Below, piece after piece: positions 28,006 through 36,585 of a stretch of DNA of 64,000 nt. Made by a program: the position numbers and the translations under genes. This DNA is from Tumebacillus lacus (GTDB lineage Bacteria > Bacillota > Bacilli > Tumebacillales > Tumebacillaceae): the NCBI RefSeq assembly GCF_026410385.1, contig NZ_JAPMLT010000011.1, positions 62,001-126,000 on the forward strand. The letters are read 5' to 3'. The notes beneath the pieces were generated by a model, which had not been told where the DNA came from, made no database searches, and saw only the letters and a list, made by a program, of their open reading frames with translations. Numbering within the stretch: position 1 is the stretch's first letter; every line of letters starts with the position of its first letter.

Positions 28006-28010
28006 AGACG

Positions 28011-28184
28011 ATGCATGTCAAACTGACGTTGATCATGAAGGACGGTTCGTGCCAGAAAGCGCGCGTCACCGATGCGGACTCGGTCGCCGAGGCGATCCAG
28101 TTTATGAAAGAGATGCGGCCGGGCGTCGTCGACGCCGTCGAAGGCTGGGAACGGGCCGAGCAATACGAAAAAGAACAAGCATGA
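28011..28184 (+). CDS. Small hypothetical protein, 57 aa
   Basis: It starts at ATG 28011, with GGAGGG 12 bases upstream inside the end of the OppA gene, and ends at TGA 28182-28184. MHVKLTLIMKDGSCQKARV followed by a helix DADSVAEAIQFMKEM looks like a small beta-alpha fold. Family not recognised. Likely co-transcribed with OppA paralogue 3. Confidence 0.65.
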   Translation: MHVKLTLIMKDGSCQKARVTDADSVAEAIQFMKEMRPGVVDAVEGWERAEQYEKEQA

Positions 28185-28364
28185 GTACACAGGCACCCTG
28201 TCTTGGGGTGTCTATTTATTTATGTAAGAATGAGTATAAATTTATTTGCCGGTTTCCCAATTTTTCAGAGGAAAGAAAATCCAAGCGTAGAATAGTATTA
28301 AATCGAAATGACTAATGATTTTGAATAAGGGTGTGTCGGAGCAGTCGGGAGGGTGAAGCGAAAT

Positions 28365-30482
28365 ATGGTCATACCGAAGGCGTGGCGTCAACTCGCAACG
28401 TTGGTGGAACTGCTGGTGATCGGACTTGGTCTGCTGATCTTGGTTCAACACCCTATTGCCTTCACATCAAATCTGTGGCTAGTCCTTGGGGTCGGCATCC
28501 CGGCGATGGCCGCGTTGATCGTGTTTCCGATCACGCTCCCGTCGATGCTGGTCTCGCTCGAATTGGTGTTTACCTTTTATTTCGTGATGACAATGGATGT
28601 GAGTTCCGCCCTGTGGGTGAACTTTTTAGGCGAACTGCTGGGGGCGCTGCTGATGGTCCGCCACACGCGGGCTTTGGTCGTGCTGCTCAATCCGGCGCTC
28701 AAGGTCGTCTGCCTCGGGGCCGGACTGGCCGCGTGGGAAGCGACGCTGCCGTGGCTGTCCGCGATCGGGGTGAACAGCGGATTGACGGCCGCGCAGTTGC
28801 TCGTCGTCAGCGGGGTCTACTTCTTGGTCAACCACCTGCTTCTTCATTTCGCGATCTCGCTTCGCACTTGGCATTTTCATCTCTCTTCCGCGTTGCAAGC
28901 TGTGAAATGGGAACTGATCGTCTATTTTGTCACCTTGCCGCTGGCGTATCTCGGCGGGCTGACGCAACCGTACTTTCAAGAGTGGAACTTGATCCTCTTG
29001 TTGGTGCCGGTCGCCTTTCTTACGTATCTCATGCGATTGTTTAACCGTTTGCAATGGTCCAACCGGGTCAATCAGGCCTGCATCACGCTCAGCGTCGCCA
29101 AAGAGACGTCGACGATCTATCAGCAGACGTTTCAATTGGCGATGGACATGACCGACTCCGCGCACGCGATCTTGCTGCGCAAAGTTGACGACGGTGTCTA
29201 CCAAGGGCTTGACTGTACGGGCAAGGTGTACGACCGCATTCAAAATCCTCTGCTCGATCACGTCGCCGGCAACCAAGACGTGGTGACGATCACCGATGCA
29301 GGCCTGCTCGGGATGTTTCCGGAGTGGCAGGCCCGCTCGATGGTGCTGCTGCCGTTGGTGGGCAAGACCAAGGTGTTCGGGATCATCGTCCTGGCCAAGC
29401 CGAACTCGCACGGCTATTACAAATCTCATCTGGGTCAACTGCGCTTTCTCGGCCATCAGGTCTCGATCATCCTCGACCGCAATCATGTCTACGAGGAGCT
29501 GGAGCGGGCGGCGGTGACCAATCAATTGACCGGATTGTACAACTACCAGTATTTCAATGAAAAATTGGATGAGAGGTTCCGCTTTGCAAAGGCGACGGGC
29601 GAGGAACTGTCCTTGATCATCTTCGACATCGACCATTTCAAGAAATACAACGACACCTACGGCCATACCGTCGGCGATGAGGTGCTGCGGCAGGTGGCGG
29701 CGATCGCCAAGCGGATCGCCGATGCGCAGGGGCTGTTTCTGGCCCGCTACGGCGGCGAGGAGTTTGTCGCGTTCGGTCAACTCACCTCCGCAGAGGCGAA
29801 CGCAGTGGCGGAAGTGCTGCGCCATCGGATCGAGGAGCATCAGTTTGTCTATCAAGACCGCACGCTGAAAAACATCACGATCTCCTGCGGCATCGCGCAC
29901 GTCGAGGAGCATGATACCACATCGCCGGGCGATCTGATGGAAAAGGCCGACCAAGCGCTGTACTGGGGGGCCAAGGAGATGGGGCGCAACCGGGTCGCCG
30001 TGTTTGGCCCGGAGTTTGATCAGCGGCTGTTTGTCGATGCTCTGACCGGTTTGCACACGATGCACTACCTGCGCCGCAAACTGCCTTCGATCTTGGAAAA
30101 TGAGGCGCATTTCCCGCTGCACTTCCTGCTCGTCGACATCCGCAACATGCGGCGGGTCAATGACGACTACGGCTTTGAGGTGGGCAATCGGGTGCTGATC
30201 GACGCCTCGTATGTGCTCAAAAGCGTGATGCGCACGGGCGACTTGATCTGCCGCTACATGGACGATGAGTTTCTCGTCGCGGTCCAGGGCATTCCCGTCA
30301 CGGAGATCGAGGCGGTGTCCAAGCGGATTCGCGACGGATTTTTCTCTCATCTGTTCCCGATTGTCGGCAGCACGATCTCTTGCGATGTCATCGTTCTGAC
30401 GATGAACGACGCAGAGGAGACCGCTCACGTGCTCAATTGGCTGGCAACTGCACGCAAACATTTGACAAAAGGTGCGGTATAA
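28365..30482 (+). CDS. Membrane GAF-GGDEF-GGDEF protein (diguanylate cyclase), 705 aa
   Basis: An N-terminal membrane region (about residues 8-225, seven or eight helices) is followed by a GAF-like segment (about 235-380) and two GGDEF domains. The first has LTGLYNYQYFNEKL, FDIDHFKKYNDTYGHTVGD and RYGGEEF (GGEEF at 463-467), so it should make cyclic di-GMP. The second (from LTGLHTMHYLRRKL) has MDDEF at 632-636 in place of GGDEF and is probably a non-catalytic regulatory copy. No EAL domain. The start is ATG 28365 with GGAGGGTG upstream; GTG 28353 is too close to that site. Confidence 0.88.
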   Translation: MVIPKAWRQLATLVELLVIGLGLLILVQHPIAFTSNLWLVLGVGIPAMAALIVFPITLPSMLVSLELVFTFYFVMTMDVSSALWVNFLGELLGALLMVRHTRALVVLLNPALKVVCLGAGLAAWEATLPWLSAIGVNSGLTAAQLLVVSGVYFLVNHLLLHFAISLRTWHFHLSSALQAVKWELIVYFVTLPLAYLGGLTQPYFQEWNLILLLVPVAFLTYLMRLFNRLQWSNRVNQACITLSVAKETSTIYQQTFQLAMDMTDSAHAILLRKVDDGVYQGLDCTGKVYDRIQNPLLDHVAGNQDVVTITDAGLLGMFPEWQARSMVLLPLVGKTKVFGIIVLAKPNSHGYYKSHLGQLRFLGHQVSIILDRNHVYEELERAAVTNQLTGLYNYQYFNEKLDERFRFAKATGEELSLIIFDIDHFKKYNDTYGHTVGDEVLRQVAAIAKRIADAQGLFLARYGGEEFVAFGQLTSAEANAVAEVLRHRIEEHQFVYQDRTLKNITISCGIAHVEEHDTTSPGDLMEKADQALYWGAKEMGRNRVAVFGPEFDQRLFVDALTGLHTMHYLRRKLPSILENEAHFPLHFLLVDIRNMRRVNDDYGFEVGNRVLIDASYVLKSVMRTGDLICRYMDDEFLVAVQGIPVTEIEAVSKRIRDGFFSHLFPIVGSTISCDVIVLTMNDAEETAHVLNWLATARKHLTKGAV

Positions 30483-30526
30483 TAGAAAGGTCTGCCAGTC
30501 ACGGTTCAGAATGGGAGTGGAGAGTC

Positions 30527-31300
30527 ATGAAACGTTTTACGATTCAGGCGGACGGCACCGACGTCACCGTGTACGAACAAGCGGGCGACGGAGAGCTGAC
30601 CGTCCTTTTTTTGCACGGAGTCGGCTCGACGGCGAAAGTGTGGTCGCAGTCGATGCGCCGCCTGCAGCCCTTCGGCCGCATCGTGGCGATCGATCTGCCG
30701 GGATTTGCCGGGGGGAGCGCGTTGCCGGAGACGATTGAGGATCTGAGCGATCTGGCGCCGTTTGTCTGCCGCGTGCTGGACGAGCTCGGGATCGAGTCGG
30801 CCGTGTGGATCGGGAACTCGCTGGGCGGCCGCATCGCCGTCGAGGCGTGCCTGAATGCGCCGGAGCGGGTGCGGGGACTCGGCCTGATCTGCTCGGCCGG
30901 CGTGCGTCTGCCGGGCGTGGAGATCGCGACGCCGTATTCGATGGGCGAGGAGGAGTTCAACTCCCGGGTGTTTTATCAGCCGGAGCGGTTTTTCTCCCTT
31001 CAGTCGCCGACCTCCCGCCAAGCGACGCTCGACAGTCGCCGCCGCTATGAGGAGCTGATGGAGCGCACGGAGGTCATGGACTTCTCCGAGCGGCTCTCGG
31101 AGATCCGGGTACCGACGACGCTGATCTGGGGCCGTCACGACGGCGTGATCCCGCTCGCCATCGGCGAGGCGTTTGCCAAAGGCATCGCCGGGGCACAGCT
31201 GCACGTGCTGGAGCTGGCGGCCCACGCACCGCACCTCGAACAGCCGGAGCGGGTGAATGACTTGCTGGAGGCTCTTCTAAGCACTGTCTCTCCTGCGTAA
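30527..31300 (+). CDS. Alpha/beta hydrolase, 257 aa
   Basis: Alpha/beta hydrolase fold with oxyanion loop FLHGVGSTAKVW, nucleophile elbow GNSLGG, acid in IWGRHDGVIPL and a catalytic His in AHAPHLEQPE. Cytoplasmic (no signal). The substrate cannot be told. GGGAGTGGAG precedes ATG 30527. It lies 44 bases after the GGDEF gene; a TATAAT at 30477-30482 lies in between but lacks a well-spaced -35. Confidence 0.88.
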   Translation: MKRFTIQADGTDVTVYEQAGDGELTVLFLHGVGSTAKVWSQSMRRLQPFGRIVAIDLPGFAGGSALPETIEDLSDLAPFVCRVLDELGIESAVWIGNSLGGRIAVEACLNAPERVRGLGLICSAGVRLPGVEIATPYSMGEEEFNSRVFYQPERFFSLQSPTSRQATLDSRRRYEELMERTEVMDFSERLSEIRVPTTLIWGRHDGVIPLAIGEAFAKGIAGAQLHVLELAAHAPHLEQPERVNDLLEALLSTVSPA

Positions 31301-31324
31301 CGTAGGAGAGGGAGGTGTTTGGCG

Positions 31325-31594
31325 ATGCAAGCATTGCGGCAATGGCTGCGCAAAGTGACGACCGGATTGGCTGCTTTCTTGCTGTCCTGCGTGCAGATCC
31401 TCGGCACAGTCGATCTGACCGGGATGGCGCCGTACGGATACGGGTACATGTGGACCGACTACGGCATGAAAGTGCAGATGATGGAAGAGGAAGAGCGCCG
31501 GCATGCGGCCCGCCTCGAAGGTGACGTGCACGAGGACATCATCCGCCAATCGGCGCAACGCGAGCGAAACAACGACAAAAAAGCCGTTTCCTGA
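31325..31594 (+). CDS. Small membrane-anchored hypothetical protein, 89 aa
   Basis: GGGAGGTG precedes ATG 31325. Residues about 10-28 are a hydrophobic helix (TTGLAAFLLSCVQILGTV), followed by MAPYGYGYMWTDYG and a charged tail rich in E, R and K. Family not recognised. It follows the hydrolase by 24 bases and ends at a strong terminator. Confidence 0.65.
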   Translation: MQALRQWLRKVTTGLAAFLLSCVQILGTVDLTGMAPYGYGYMWTDYGMKVQMMEEEERRHAARLEGDVHEDIIRQSAQRERNNDKKAVS

Positions 31595-31617
31595 GAGCAG
31601 GAGACGGCTTTTTTTTT
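31577..31617. terminator. Bidirectional terminator
   Basis: AAAAGCCGTTTCCTG / CAGGAGACGGCTTTT with an A-tract before and T-tract after. It closes both the plus-strand gene at 31325 and the minus-strand regulator/pro-peptide unit. Confidence 0.88.
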
Positions 31618-31640
31618 ATGCGATGCGAGCGCGGGCGTGT

Positions 31641-31796
31641 TTACGCCTTCGGAGCCAGCGGTTCCGGGCCTTCGAAGAGAGCCAGTTTCGGAGCGAGAGG
31701 TTCCGGGCCTTCAAAGAGTGCTTGTTGCGAAGACGCGTAGCCAAGACCTGCTGCGACAACAGCAGCAAAGAGCAGTGCGAGAGTTGCTTTTTTCAT
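31641..31796 (-). CDS. Putative quorum-sensing pro-peptide with two 12-residue repeats, 51 aa
   Basis: ATG at 31796 (minus) lies one base after the stop of the HTH-TPR regulator, with AAGGGG in the regulator's last codons as ribosome site. Residues 1-21 are a clear export signal (MKKATLALLFAAVVAAGLGY, possible cut after YAS or AAG). The rest is two copies of ALFEGPEPLAPK at 26-37 and 39-50, period 13. Size, signal sequence and coupling to a TPR regulator match Phr/NprX/PapR-type pro-peptides of the RNPP systems; the mature signal would lie in the repeats. Function is inferred. Confidence 0.72.
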   Translation of the reverse strand: MKKATLALLFAAVVAAGLGYASSQQALFEGPEPLAPKLALFEGPEPLAPKA

Positions 31797-31797
31797 G

Positions 31798-33096
31798 TTA
31801 CAAATACCCCTTTTCCTTGAGATAGTTTTGAATGGCTTGCTGCGATTCTTCGAGGATCAGCGTCGCAGATTTATAATCGCCGAGCGATTTGTAGATGTCG
31901 CTGAGCATCAAAGAGGCTTTGTGATACTCCTGCGGCGCTTCGACGGCGAGGAACAGGCGCATCGATTCTTTGGCATCGACGATGGCCGCGTCCTGTTCGC
32001 CACGAGCGTGGTGCCACAGGGCGCGGACATAGTGGCATTCTCCGCGCAGGGCACTCCCCGGCTCGCTGGTGGTGATCGCTGAGTCGATATGCGCCTTGGC
32101 TTCCCCCAGACGTGAGAGGTGCACCAGCAGTTTGGCCACTTCCGCGTGCGCGTTGGCAGAATGGCGTTCGAAACCGTGGAGTTTATACTCGTTCAGACAT
32201 TCATACAGCGTCTCCAAAGCGGCGTGCGGATCGCCGTTTTCCCCTTGGATGATCGCAAAATTGACCTTGACTTTGATCGAATAGGCGATGTTGTCGAGGC
32301 TCTTGAAGATCGTGATCGCTTCCTTGCAATATTCTTCTGCGAGCTGGTACTCCTTTTTGCCATAATACGATTTGCCAAGACCCAAATAGTTCGTCGCCAG
32401 GTGATGGAGATTGGTCGTATCGTGAAGGAGAGTGAGCGAATCGCGGAACAGTTCGCTGGAGCGGTCGTAGTTGCCGAGGTGGTTGTGCGTGATCGCAAGG
32501 TTGGTGATGATCTCCGCTTTGACAAACAGGTCGATCGGTTCGCCTTTGTCTTCAGCTTCCACCAGCGATTCATGCGCTTTTTGCCAATAGTGAAAGGCGA
32601 GCGAGATGTTGTGCTGCTCATAGAACAGTCGCCCGAGCCGGTGCAGTGCGATGGTGTAGGTGACGAGCAGATCATGCTTTAACGCACTGATCATCACTTT
32701 TTCAAGGAAATCCTGCGCTTTGGAATACTCCCGCAATTCCAGATGGCAGATGGCCAGATCGAGCTGCAACTCGGTCTCGTCCACGTTGCCGCCATTTGCG
32801 GAGAGCAGATTTTCCAATATCGGCACGGCATTTGCATACTCTTTCGCAACGATCAGCGTCTTGGCCAATTTGTGCGAAGTCGTCTGCTCCAGATACCCTT
32901 CTTTCTCCTCCAGAAAAAAGTCCAGCGGGACTTCGAGCCGTTCGGCGATCTGGACGAGCAGTTTGTAGGAAGGATTGATCTTGTCAGATTCGATCTGGCT
33001 GATCGCGCTGGCACTGACCAAGCCCTTTGCCAGTTGGCCCTGGGTCATCCCCAGTTCCAGTCGCCGTTGCCGGATCTTTGGACCAAGAGAAGCCAT
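31798..33096 (-). CDS. HTH-TPR transcription regulator (RNPP-type), 432 aa
   Basis: An N-terminal XRE helix-turn-helix (residues about 6-62: IRQRRLELGMTQGQLAKG, SASAISQIESDKINPSY) is followed by about nine TPR-like helical hairpins to the end (for example TNLAITHNHLGNYDRSSELF, LGLGKSYYGKKEYQLAEEY, MLSDIYKSLGDYKSATLIL). This is the architecture of PlcR, NprR and related peptide-controlled regulators. AACGGGAGGAAAGCC precedes the ATG. The adjacent signal-peptide gene supports peptide control. It is divergent from etfBA-fixCX, which may be a target. It could instead be a DNA-binding TPR protein without ligand. Confidence 0.85.
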   Translation of the reverse strand: MASLGPKIRQRRLELGMTQGQLAKGLVSASAISQIESDKINPSYKLLVQIAERLEVPLDFFLEEKEGYLEQTTSHKLAKTLIVAKEYANAVPILENLLSANGGNVDETELQLDLAICHLELREYSKAQDFLEKVMISALKHDLLVTYTIALHRLGRLFYEQHNISLAFHYWQKAHESLVEAEDKGEPIDLFVKAEIITNLAITHNHLGNYDRSSELFRDSLTLLHDTTNLHHLATNYLGLGKSYYGKKEYQLAEEYCKEAITIFKSLDNIAYSIKVKVNFAIIQGENGDPHAALETLYECLNEYKLHGFERHSANAHAEVAKLLVHLSRLGEAKAHIDSAITTSEPGSALRGECHYVRALWHHARGEQDAAIVDAKESMRLFLAVEAPQEYHKASLMLSDIYKSLGDYKSATLILEESQQAIQNYLKEKGYL

Positions 33097-33181
33097 GGCT
33101 TTCCTCCCGTTTTGGTAAAGAAATCTCTGTCTGTGTAAACAGTATACGTTGACAACTGAGGAACAGAAAAGAGGGTATCTT

Positions 33182-33195
33182 AAATAAATTTATTT
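33182..33195. promoter_or_regulatory. 14-bp perfect palindrome in the regulator/etf intergenic region
   Basis: AAATAAATTTATTT reads the same on both strands. It lies 86 bases from the regulator start and 160 from etfB. AT-rich palindromes arise easily by chance, so operator function is only possible. Confidence 0.3.
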
Positions 33196-33222
33196 TTATT
33201 AAAAAGGTGCATTGTGTTTCGT

Positions 33223-33254
33223 AAGTATGTATTACTTAAAGTCGTATACTTAAA
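33223..33254. promoter_or_regulatory. Dyad and direct repeats upstream of etfB
   Basis: AAGTA-TGTAT-TACTT is a dyad at 33223-33237. ACTTAAA occurs twice, at 33234-33240 and 33248-33254. Together they look like an operator or paired half-sites between the divergent genes. Confidence 0.35.
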
Positions 33255-33354
33255 CAAATAGACTGAAAATTATCACTATACTAGTCCCACATAATGTGAG
33301 AGTCCGGCACATATTCATCTGATTAGGACAAACACAACGCAAGGAGGAAGCAGG

Positions 33355-34203
33355 ATGCTGCACATCGTCGTCTGTGTCAAACAGGTGCCGGACAGCCGGG
33401 AGATCCGCATCGATCCCAAGACGAACACCTTGATTCGCCAAGGGGTTCCGGCGATCGCGAACTTCTACGACATGCACGGGCTGGAAGAGGCACTTCGCAT
33501 CAAAGATGAAAAAGGCGCCGTGATCACCGTGGTCTGCATGGGCCCGCCGCCCGCCGAAAAATCCTTGAAAGAATGCATCTCGCTGGGAGCCGACCGCGCC
33601 GTTCTGGTCACCGACCGCGGGTTTGCCGGCGCGGATACGCTGGCCACGTCTTATGTGCTGGGCTTGACGATTCAAAAGGTGGCCGCGGAGTTCGGCCCGG
33701 TCGACATCGTGTTCTGCGGCAAGCAGACGCTCGACGGCGACACCGGTCAGGTGGGACCGGGCATCGCCTGCCGATTGGATCTCGAGCAGCTCACCTACGT
33801 GCAAAAAGTCGAGAAGATCGACCAAGAAGCCCGCCGCATCACGGTGCACCGCCATCTGGAAGACGGGGTGGAAGTGGTCGAGACGGCGATGCCGGTGCTG
33901 ATCACCGCGCTCAAAGAGATGAACAAAGTCCGCCGCGCCCCGCTGCCGGGGATGATCCGGGCGGCCAAATTTAAGCCGGTGATCTGGACGACGCAGGACT
34001 TCCCGGGTCTTGAACGGGCGAAGATCGGTTTGAAAGGCTCGCCGACCATCGTCTCCAAGACGTGGGTGCCGGAGCAGCGTCATGTGGACACGGAGATGAT
34101 CGCGGCCGACACGCCGCAAGCGACGGCCGGTCTTTTGGTCGATAAACTTTGGCAGACCGAATTGCCGCAGCGGTTCGGCTGGGCCAACGGAAGCGAGGTG
34201 TGA
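33355..34203 (+). CDS. etfB: Electron transfer flavoprotein beta subunit (EtfB/FixA), 282 aa
   Basis: It opens MLHIVVCVKQVPDSREIRI and carries the family signature GxxTLDGDTGQVGPxxA (here FCGKQTLDGDTGQVGPGIA). With EtfA it binds FAD and AMP or a second FAD. Because fixC and fixX follow, this belongs to the FixABCX type, which splits electrons from NADH between quinone and a low-potential ferredoxin/flavodoxin. AAGGAGGAAG precedes ATG 33355. Overlaps etfA by GTGA. Confidence 0.95.
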   Translation: MLHIVVCVKQVPDSREIRIDPKTNTLIRQGVPAIANFYDMHGLEEALRIKDEKGAVITVVCMGPPPAEKSLKECISLGADRAVLVTDRGFAGADTLATSYVLGLTIQKVAAEFGPVDIVFCGKQTLDGDTGQVGPGIACRLDLEQLTYVQKVEKIDQEARRITVHRHLEDGVEVVETAMPVLITALKEMNKVRRAPLPGMIRAAKFKPVIWTTQDFPGLERAKIGLKGSPTIVSKTWVPEQRHVDTEMIAADTPQATAGLLVDKLWQTELPQRFGWANGSEV

Positions 34204-35300
34204 GCGAGGTGGCGGAAGAAAACAAAAAGAAAGCGGCGGACGACATGCCGGACTGGTCGGACTACCGGGGCGTGATGATCGTCGTCGAGCAGCGGGCAGG
34301 TAAAGCGGCCAGCGTCTCCCTGCAATTGCTCGGGGAAGGGCGCAAACTGGCTGACAAATTGGAAACGGAACTGATGGCGCTGGTGATCGGTCATGATGTG
34401 CGCCATCTGGCCGAAGAGATGATCTACTACGGAGCGGACAAAGTGTACGTCAGCGACGCGCCGGAGCTGAAAGACTACCGCACGCGTCCTTACTCCCGCG
34501 TCTGTTTGCAAGTACTGCGCGACGTCAAGCCGGAGATCGTGCTGCAAGGCGCGACGGCGACAGGACGCGACCTCGCAGGCGCGATTGCGACGCATCTGCC
34601 GACGGGGCTGACGGCCGACTGCACGATCCTTGATGTCGAGCCGCATCCGAGCCGCCTGCTGCTGGCGTCCCGGCCGGCTTTTTCCGAGAAGATGCTGGCG
34701 ACGATCCTCTGCAAGCAGTATCGACCGCAGATGGCGACCACCCGCGCCGGGGTGTTCGAAGCGCTGCCTCGCGACACGACGCGCACCGGCGAAGTGATCA
34801 CCGTCGAGAACACGATGAAGGAAGAGGAGATCGCCGCGAAAGTGCTGCGATTTATCGAAGAGACGGAGCGGTTCAACCTCGAAGACGCCGAGATCATCGT
34901 CGCGGGCGGACGGGGTCTTGGCGGGCCGGAGCCGTTTAAAATGCTGCAAGATCTGGCCGACGCGCTCGGCGGCGTGGTCGGCGCATCCCGCGCAGCGGTC
35001 GACGCCGGGTGGATCGAGCACAAGCACCAAGTCGGGCAGACCGGCTACACCGTGCGCCCGAAACTCTACATCGCCGTCGGTATCTCCGGCGCGGTGCAGC
35101 ATCTGGTCGGCATGCAAAACTCCGACCTGATCGTGGCGATCAACCGCGACCCGGATGCACCGATCTTTAAAACGGCCAACTACGGCATCGTCGGCGACCT
35201 GTTCCAGATCATTCCGGCGCTTACGGCGGCTGTCAAGGAAAAGCGCGTGTTGATCCCGCAGTCCTCGGCACAGGAGGGAGTCACTCATGGAAAAATTTGA
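34200..35300 (+). CDS. etfA: Electron transfer flavoprotein alpha subunit (EtfA/FixB), 366 aa
   Basis: N-terminal domain (YRGVMIVVEQRAGKAASVSL), then the C-terminal FAD-binding region with GGRGLGGPEPF, LGGVVGASRAAVDAGW, VGQTGYTVRPKLYIAVGISG and DPDAPIFKTANYGIVGD. The start is GTG 34200 in the etfB stop (GTGA overlap); the frame is open further upstream inside etfB. Its last codons overlap fixC by 14 bases. No extra N-terminal ferredoxin domain. Confidence 0.95.
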   Translation: MSEVAEENKKKAADDMPDWSDYRGVMIVVEQRAGKAASVSLQLLGEGRKLADKLETELMALVIGHDVRHLAEEMIYYGADKVYVSDAPELKDYRTRPYSRVCLQVLRDVKPEIVLQGATATGRDLAGAIATHLPTGLTADCTILDVEPHPSRLLLASRPAFSEKMLATILCKQYRPQMATTRAGVFEALPRDTTRTGEVITVENTMKEEEIAAKVLRFIEETERFNLEDAEIIVAGGRGLGGPEPFKMLQDLADALGGVVGASRAAVDAGWIEHKHQVGQTGYTVRPKLYIAVGISGAVQHLVGMQNSDLIVAINRDPDAPIFKTANYGIVGDLFQIIPALTAAVKEKRVLIPQSSAQEGVTHGKI

Positions 35301-36585
35301 TGCGGTCGTCGTCGGGGCGGGTCCGGCTGGAGCTGCTGCGGCGATGACGATGGCGCGGGCCGGTCTGTCGGTCGTCCTGCTTGAACGGGGGGAGTTCCCC
35401 GGTGCGAAAAATCTGTTCGGCGGCGTGCTCTACCGCCGTCAGCTCGAAGACATTCTGCCGGACGAGTGGCAAAACGCACCGGTCGAACGCCAGATCATCG
35501 AGCAAAATCTCTGGATCATGGGCAAAGACGCGGTGACCAAGCTCGGCCATCGCAACGAAGCGTTCAAAAGCCCGAACTGCTGGACCGGGATGCGCGTCAA
35601 ATTTGACCAGTGGTTTGCCGAGCGCGCCGTGGCGGCAGGAGCACTGCCCGTCTACGAGACGGTGGCGACGGAACTGATCCGCGAAGGCGGCAAGGTCGTC
35701 GGCGTGCGCACCGACCGCGAGCACGGCGATCTCTACGCCGACGTCGTGGTCATCGCCGACGGGGTCAACTCGCTGCTCGGCAAAGCGCTCGGTGTCCACC
35801 AAGAGTGGCAGCCGGATCAAGTGTCGCTGGCGGTCAAAGAGCAGATCTTCCTGCCGAAGGAAAAGATCCTCGACCGATTTAACCTCGAAGGCGACGAAGG
35901 GGCGACCATCGAGTTTGTCGGTGAGACATCGGGCGGCATGACGGGGCTTGGATTCCTGTATACAAATAAGGAGTCGATCTCGCTCGGGATCGGCGTGATG
36001 GTCTCCGATCTCAAGCGCACACGCGTCAAACCGTACCAACTGCTGGAGCAGGCCAAGCAGCACCCGGCGATCCGTCGTCTGATCCAAGGCGGCGAGACCA
36101 AGGAATACGCCGGTCACCTGATCCCGGAAGGCGGCTTGAAAGCGGTGCCGCAACTGTCGGGCGACGGCTGGGTGATCTGCGGCGACGCAGCGCAGTTGGT
36201 CAACTTTGTCCACCGCGAAGGGACCAACCTCGCGATGACGTCGGGCCGCTATGCCGGGGAAACGATCATCGCGGCGAAGCAAAAAGGCGACTACTCGCGG
36301 GCGGCTCTGTCGCACTACGACCGCCAAGTGGCCGCCTCATTCATCCGCAAAGACCTCAAGAAATACCAAGGTCTGCACGGGCTCCTGAACGAGATCGATC
36401 CGAAGCTCCTGTTCTCCCAGTTGCCCAAGGCGGTCAACGAGGCGGCGTTTGAGATGCTGAACGTCGACGGAAGGACGAAGGCGGAGAAGCAGCGGTTTGC
36501 CATCAACCACATCAAAGAGACGGCCGGCGGCACATGGGATCTGCTCAAGCTCGGCTGGAAAGGCTGGAGGGCGATCAACGGATGA
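35287..36585 (+). CDS. fixC: FixC-type electron transfer flavoprotein:quinone oxidoreductase, 432 aa
   Basis: FAD-binding N-terminus VVVGAGPAGAAAAMTMARAG, then GEFPGAKNLFGGVLY and GDAAQLVNFVHREGTNLAMTSGRYAGE (core given: GDAAQLVNF), as in FixC/ETF-QO. It would pass electrons from the Etf subunits to menaquinone at the membrane. CAGGAGGGAG precedes ATG 35287. Coupled to fixX by ATGA overlap. Confidence 0.93.
   Translation: MEKFDAVVVGAGPAGAAAAMTMARAGLSVVLLERGEFPGAKNLFGGVLYRRQLEDILPDEWQNAPVERQIIEQNLWIMGKDAVTKLGHRNEAFKSPNCWTGMRVKFDQWFAERAVAAGALPVYETVATELIREGGKVVGVRTDREHGDLYADVVVIADGVNSLLGKALGVHQEWQPDQVSLAVKEQIFLPKEKILDRFNLEGDEGATIEFVGETSGGMTGLGFLYTNKESISLGIGVMVSDLKRTRVKPYQLLEQAKQHPAIRRLIQGGETKEYAGHLIPEGGLKAVPQLSGDGWVICGDAAQLVNFVHREGTNLAMTSGRYAGETIIAAKQKGDYSRAALSHYDRQVAASFIRKDLKKYQGLHGLLNEIDPKLLFSQLPKAVNEAAFEMLNVDGRTKAEKQRFAINHIKETAGGTWDLLKLGWKGWRAING

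Noticed and set aside
30458-30482. TTGACA and TATAAT just before the alpha/beta hydrolase
   Set aside because: The boxes are about ten bases apart, far too close for a normal promoter, so only the -10 can be considered.
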